Below are positions 5,782 through 7,204 of a DNA stretch of 7,204 nucleotides, one piece after another. Position 1 is the stretch's first letter; the number at the start of each line of letters is the position of its first letter. Position numbers and translations under genes: made by a program. The stretch is from Methylobacter sp. (GTDB lineage: Bacteria > Pseudomonadota > Gammaproteobacteria > Methylococcales > Methylomonadaceae): NCBI GenBank assembly GCA_028714995.1, contig JAQTLI010000138.1:1-7204 (forward strand). The letters run 5' to 3'. The notes under the pieces were generated by a model. That model was not told the DNA's origin and ran no database searches. It saw only the letters and a list, made by a program, of their open reading frames with translations.

Positions 5782-7086
5782 TTATACCCAGTGCAAAATT
5801 TCGAATTGCAAATACCAGAAACCAAAAGAACCGAGGAAGTTGGCCAGTACTGCCGGCAGAAAACGTAAGTGGGTGGCGAAAGTATAGCTTTTGTCGATGG
5901 ACATGGCCATGACTCCCGCCGATGAACCCACCACGGTCAAGCTGCCGCCGATGCCTACCATCATGGCGTTCAGCATCCATTGATCAATGCCTAAGTTGGG
6001 ATTTGCCATAATCGCCGCTGCTTCGAGCAGGTTATTGTCGATACAGCTGGATACCAGGCCTAAAATAAAATTCACCCAGGTCGGCGGCAGCGTTTCGTAC
6101 AGCTGGCGCACATAAGACAGCCAGCCGACATGGTTGAGGGCCGCCATGCCAGTGATAATGCCGATGTAATACATTAAAGTTGCCCATTCGACTTTTTGTA
6201 ACTGAACGTCAAGGTTAATCTCAACATTACACAACTTTGTCTTTAACACCCAAATATACATCACCACCAAACCCAAACCGCTACCCAGCGCGAATTCAAT
6301 ATCGACATGTAGCACCATGTTCAGTATCACTGCGCCGATAATAGCGAAGGCGCAAACGAAGGTAAGACTGAGCCCACCGGGTTTGATGCCTTCAGCTGCT
6401 GTGTTGGGGTTAAGCAATGTGTTGGAGTCGAGTTTTTTCAGGTAGAACAGATCCAGTACCAAAGCGCTAAGAAACCAGCCGAAAATCGCTGCCGGAAATA
6501 ACATCAGCAAGTCCGTCATGGCGACTTTGTCAGCCAAAATCACCATCAAGCTGGTCGAAGTACCGATAAACCAAACGCCGCTGTTAGACGAGATAATGGT
6601 ATTGCACAACACCAGGTGGGTATACCGCGGATTTGCTGAAACGTTGCTGATGGATTTACCGAAAATCATGGTGGTGGTTAAGCTGCTGATGAAGGGGCTC
6701 AACAGTGCGCTCAATAATCCCATCACCCAGAACAGCCCCCTCGCTCCCAATCCCCTATTCATTAACGCTTGGTTCATGGCAAAGAAGACGTTGCGTTCGT
6801 TGAGAATCTCAACAATCATCCACATGAACGCCATAAAGGCGATCAACCCGAACAGTGATTCTTTGGTTGCTGCCTGCATGGCAATCAAGGGTTTGAATCG
6901 CTCAGGATCGTCGCCGCTAAACCAATAATAAATACCAATGATAGCTACCGTGGACATCATCATCAAAGCGGGTTTGAATTTGTCCATCGCCAACTGGACT
7001 TCGAAGATGATCATTGCCAGGCCGATAACGAATACGCTCAGTACGATAAGCCCAACGGGTGAAAAAGGAATGATAGGGGTAGGCAT
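5782..7086 (-). CDS. nhaD: NhaD-family Na+/H+ antiporter-like protein with altered ion-site motifs
   Basis: A 434-residue inner-membrane protein with about twelve membrane segments, in the ion-transporter (IT) superfamily. NhaD proteins expel Na+ or Li+ in exchange for protons. Family features are GLIAFMAFMWMIVEILNERNVF (80-101), SPFISSLTTTM (130-140), SNSGVWFIGTSTSLMV (167-182), SSCIDNN (346-352) and GIGGSLTVVGSSAGVMAM (378-395), then the YTFATHLRFLPA end (401-412). Against typical gammaproteobacterial NhaD, as I recall it, the C-terminal half matches well, including D350-N351. In the first half the usual D-N before LTT is S134-S135, and the usual G-D-(I/V)-T-T is G175-T176-S177-T178. Transport of a different ion, or lost activity, is therefore possible. 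An in-frame TAG at 7108-7110 limits the start to this ATG or a later one; a C-rich stretch replaces a ribosome site. The gene starts 96 bp from the contig end. Confidence 0.78.
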   Translation of the reverse strand: MPTPIIPFSPVGLIVLSVFVIGLAMIIFEVQLAMDKFKPALMMMSTVAIIGIYYWFSGDDPERFKPLIAMQAATKESLFGLIAFMAFMWMIVEILNERNVFFAMNQALMNRGLGARGLFWVMGLLSALLSPFISSLTTTMIFGKSISNVSANPRYTHLVLCNTIISSNSGVWFIGTSTSLMVILADKVAMTDLLMLFPAAIFGWFLSALVLDLFYLKKLDSNTLLNPNTAAEGIKPGGLSLTFVCAFAIIGAVILNMVLHVDIEFALGSGLGLVVMYIWVLKTKLCNVEINLDVQLQKVEWATLMYYIGIITGMAALNHVGWLSYVRQLYETLPPTWVNFILGLVSSCIDNNLLEAAAIMANPNLGIDQWMLNAMMVGIGGSLTVVGSSAGVMAMSIDKSYTFATHLRFLPAVLANFLGSFGFWYLQFEILHWV

Positions 7087-7182
7087 AGGGGGGTTTCTAC
7101 AAAAAGTCTAAAAGTGAGTATTTTAATAAACACCCAGTCTGTGAGGGCGATACCACCGCCCCCCATATACATCGATTAAACT

Positions 7183-7204
7183 AGATCGGAAGAGCACACG
7201 TCTG
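7183..7204 (+). other. Illumina TruSeq adapter remnant at the contig end
   Basis: The final 22 bases begin AGATCGGAAGAGCACACG and match without a mismatch the start of the standard TruSeq adapter read through at the 3' end of short inserts. Genomic sequence ends at about 7182; the first A of the match may come from A-tailing of the insert. This stretch is an artefact of untrimmed reads and should be removed before any analysis of the region upstream of the NhaD-like gene. Confidence 0.97.

Noticed and set aside
6518..6928. Plus-strand open frame of 136 codons
   Set aside because: It lies opposite the conserved part of the NhaD-like gene, with no ribosome site and no recognisable protein features.
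7145..7161. GGGCG-N7-CGCCC inverted repeat near the contig end
   Set aside because: It has a five-base stem without a U-tract and lies close to the adapter junction, where sequence quality is doubtful.

Overview
The window reads as ordinary chromosomal DNA of a gammaproteobacterium of moderate GC content. The kup, peroxiredoxin, AsmA and NhaD-like proteins all have a gammaproteobacterial character. An AP2/ERF-type small DNA-binding protein, a kind I associate with methanotrophs of the order Methylococcales, makes that order a reasonable guess, but nothing here proves it. The last 22 bases match the start of the Illumina TruSeq adapter, so the right edge is the end of an assembled contig and not biology.

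Layout, left to right. 1-1243 (minus) is the N-terminal 414 codons of an AsmA-family envelope protein that starts at GTG and runs off the left edge. 1394-1675 (plus) is a 93-residue membrane protein of unknown function. A perfect bidirectional terminator hairpin at 1692-1725 serves it and the convergent gene at 1746-2348 (minus), a typical 2-Cys peroxiredoxin. The 282-bp divergent region 2349-2630 carries a peroxiredoxin promoter candidate and a palindrome overlapping a two-copy direct repeat. 2631-3140 (plus) is a basic AP2-like protein whose last codons contain a U_UUA_AAC slippery heptamer in the correct frame, with an open -1 frame continuing for 27 residues. From 3282 to 7086 three genes lie on the minus strand in the order of transcription NhaD-like antiporter, zinc-ribbon membrane protein, and kup.

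How the genes relate. The three right-hand genes look like a loose monovalent-cation group: an NhaD-family membrane protein, a small membrane protein with a cytoplasmic metal-binding knuckle, and the K+ importer Kup. Kup appears to have its own promoter, with a 12-bp perfect palindrome centred in a 19-bp spacer, so it is probably controlled separately. The left-hand genes (envelope lipid homeostasis, peroxide detoxification, a small regulator) are single transcription units with no obvious shared pathway.

No mobile element, CRISPR array, tRNA or rRNA was seen. I found no clear multi-gene novel system. The items most worth a second look are the NhaD-like protein that has lost the N-terminal-half acidic motifs of its family, the possible programmed frameshift in the AP2-like gene, and the palindrome-in-spacer promoter of kup.
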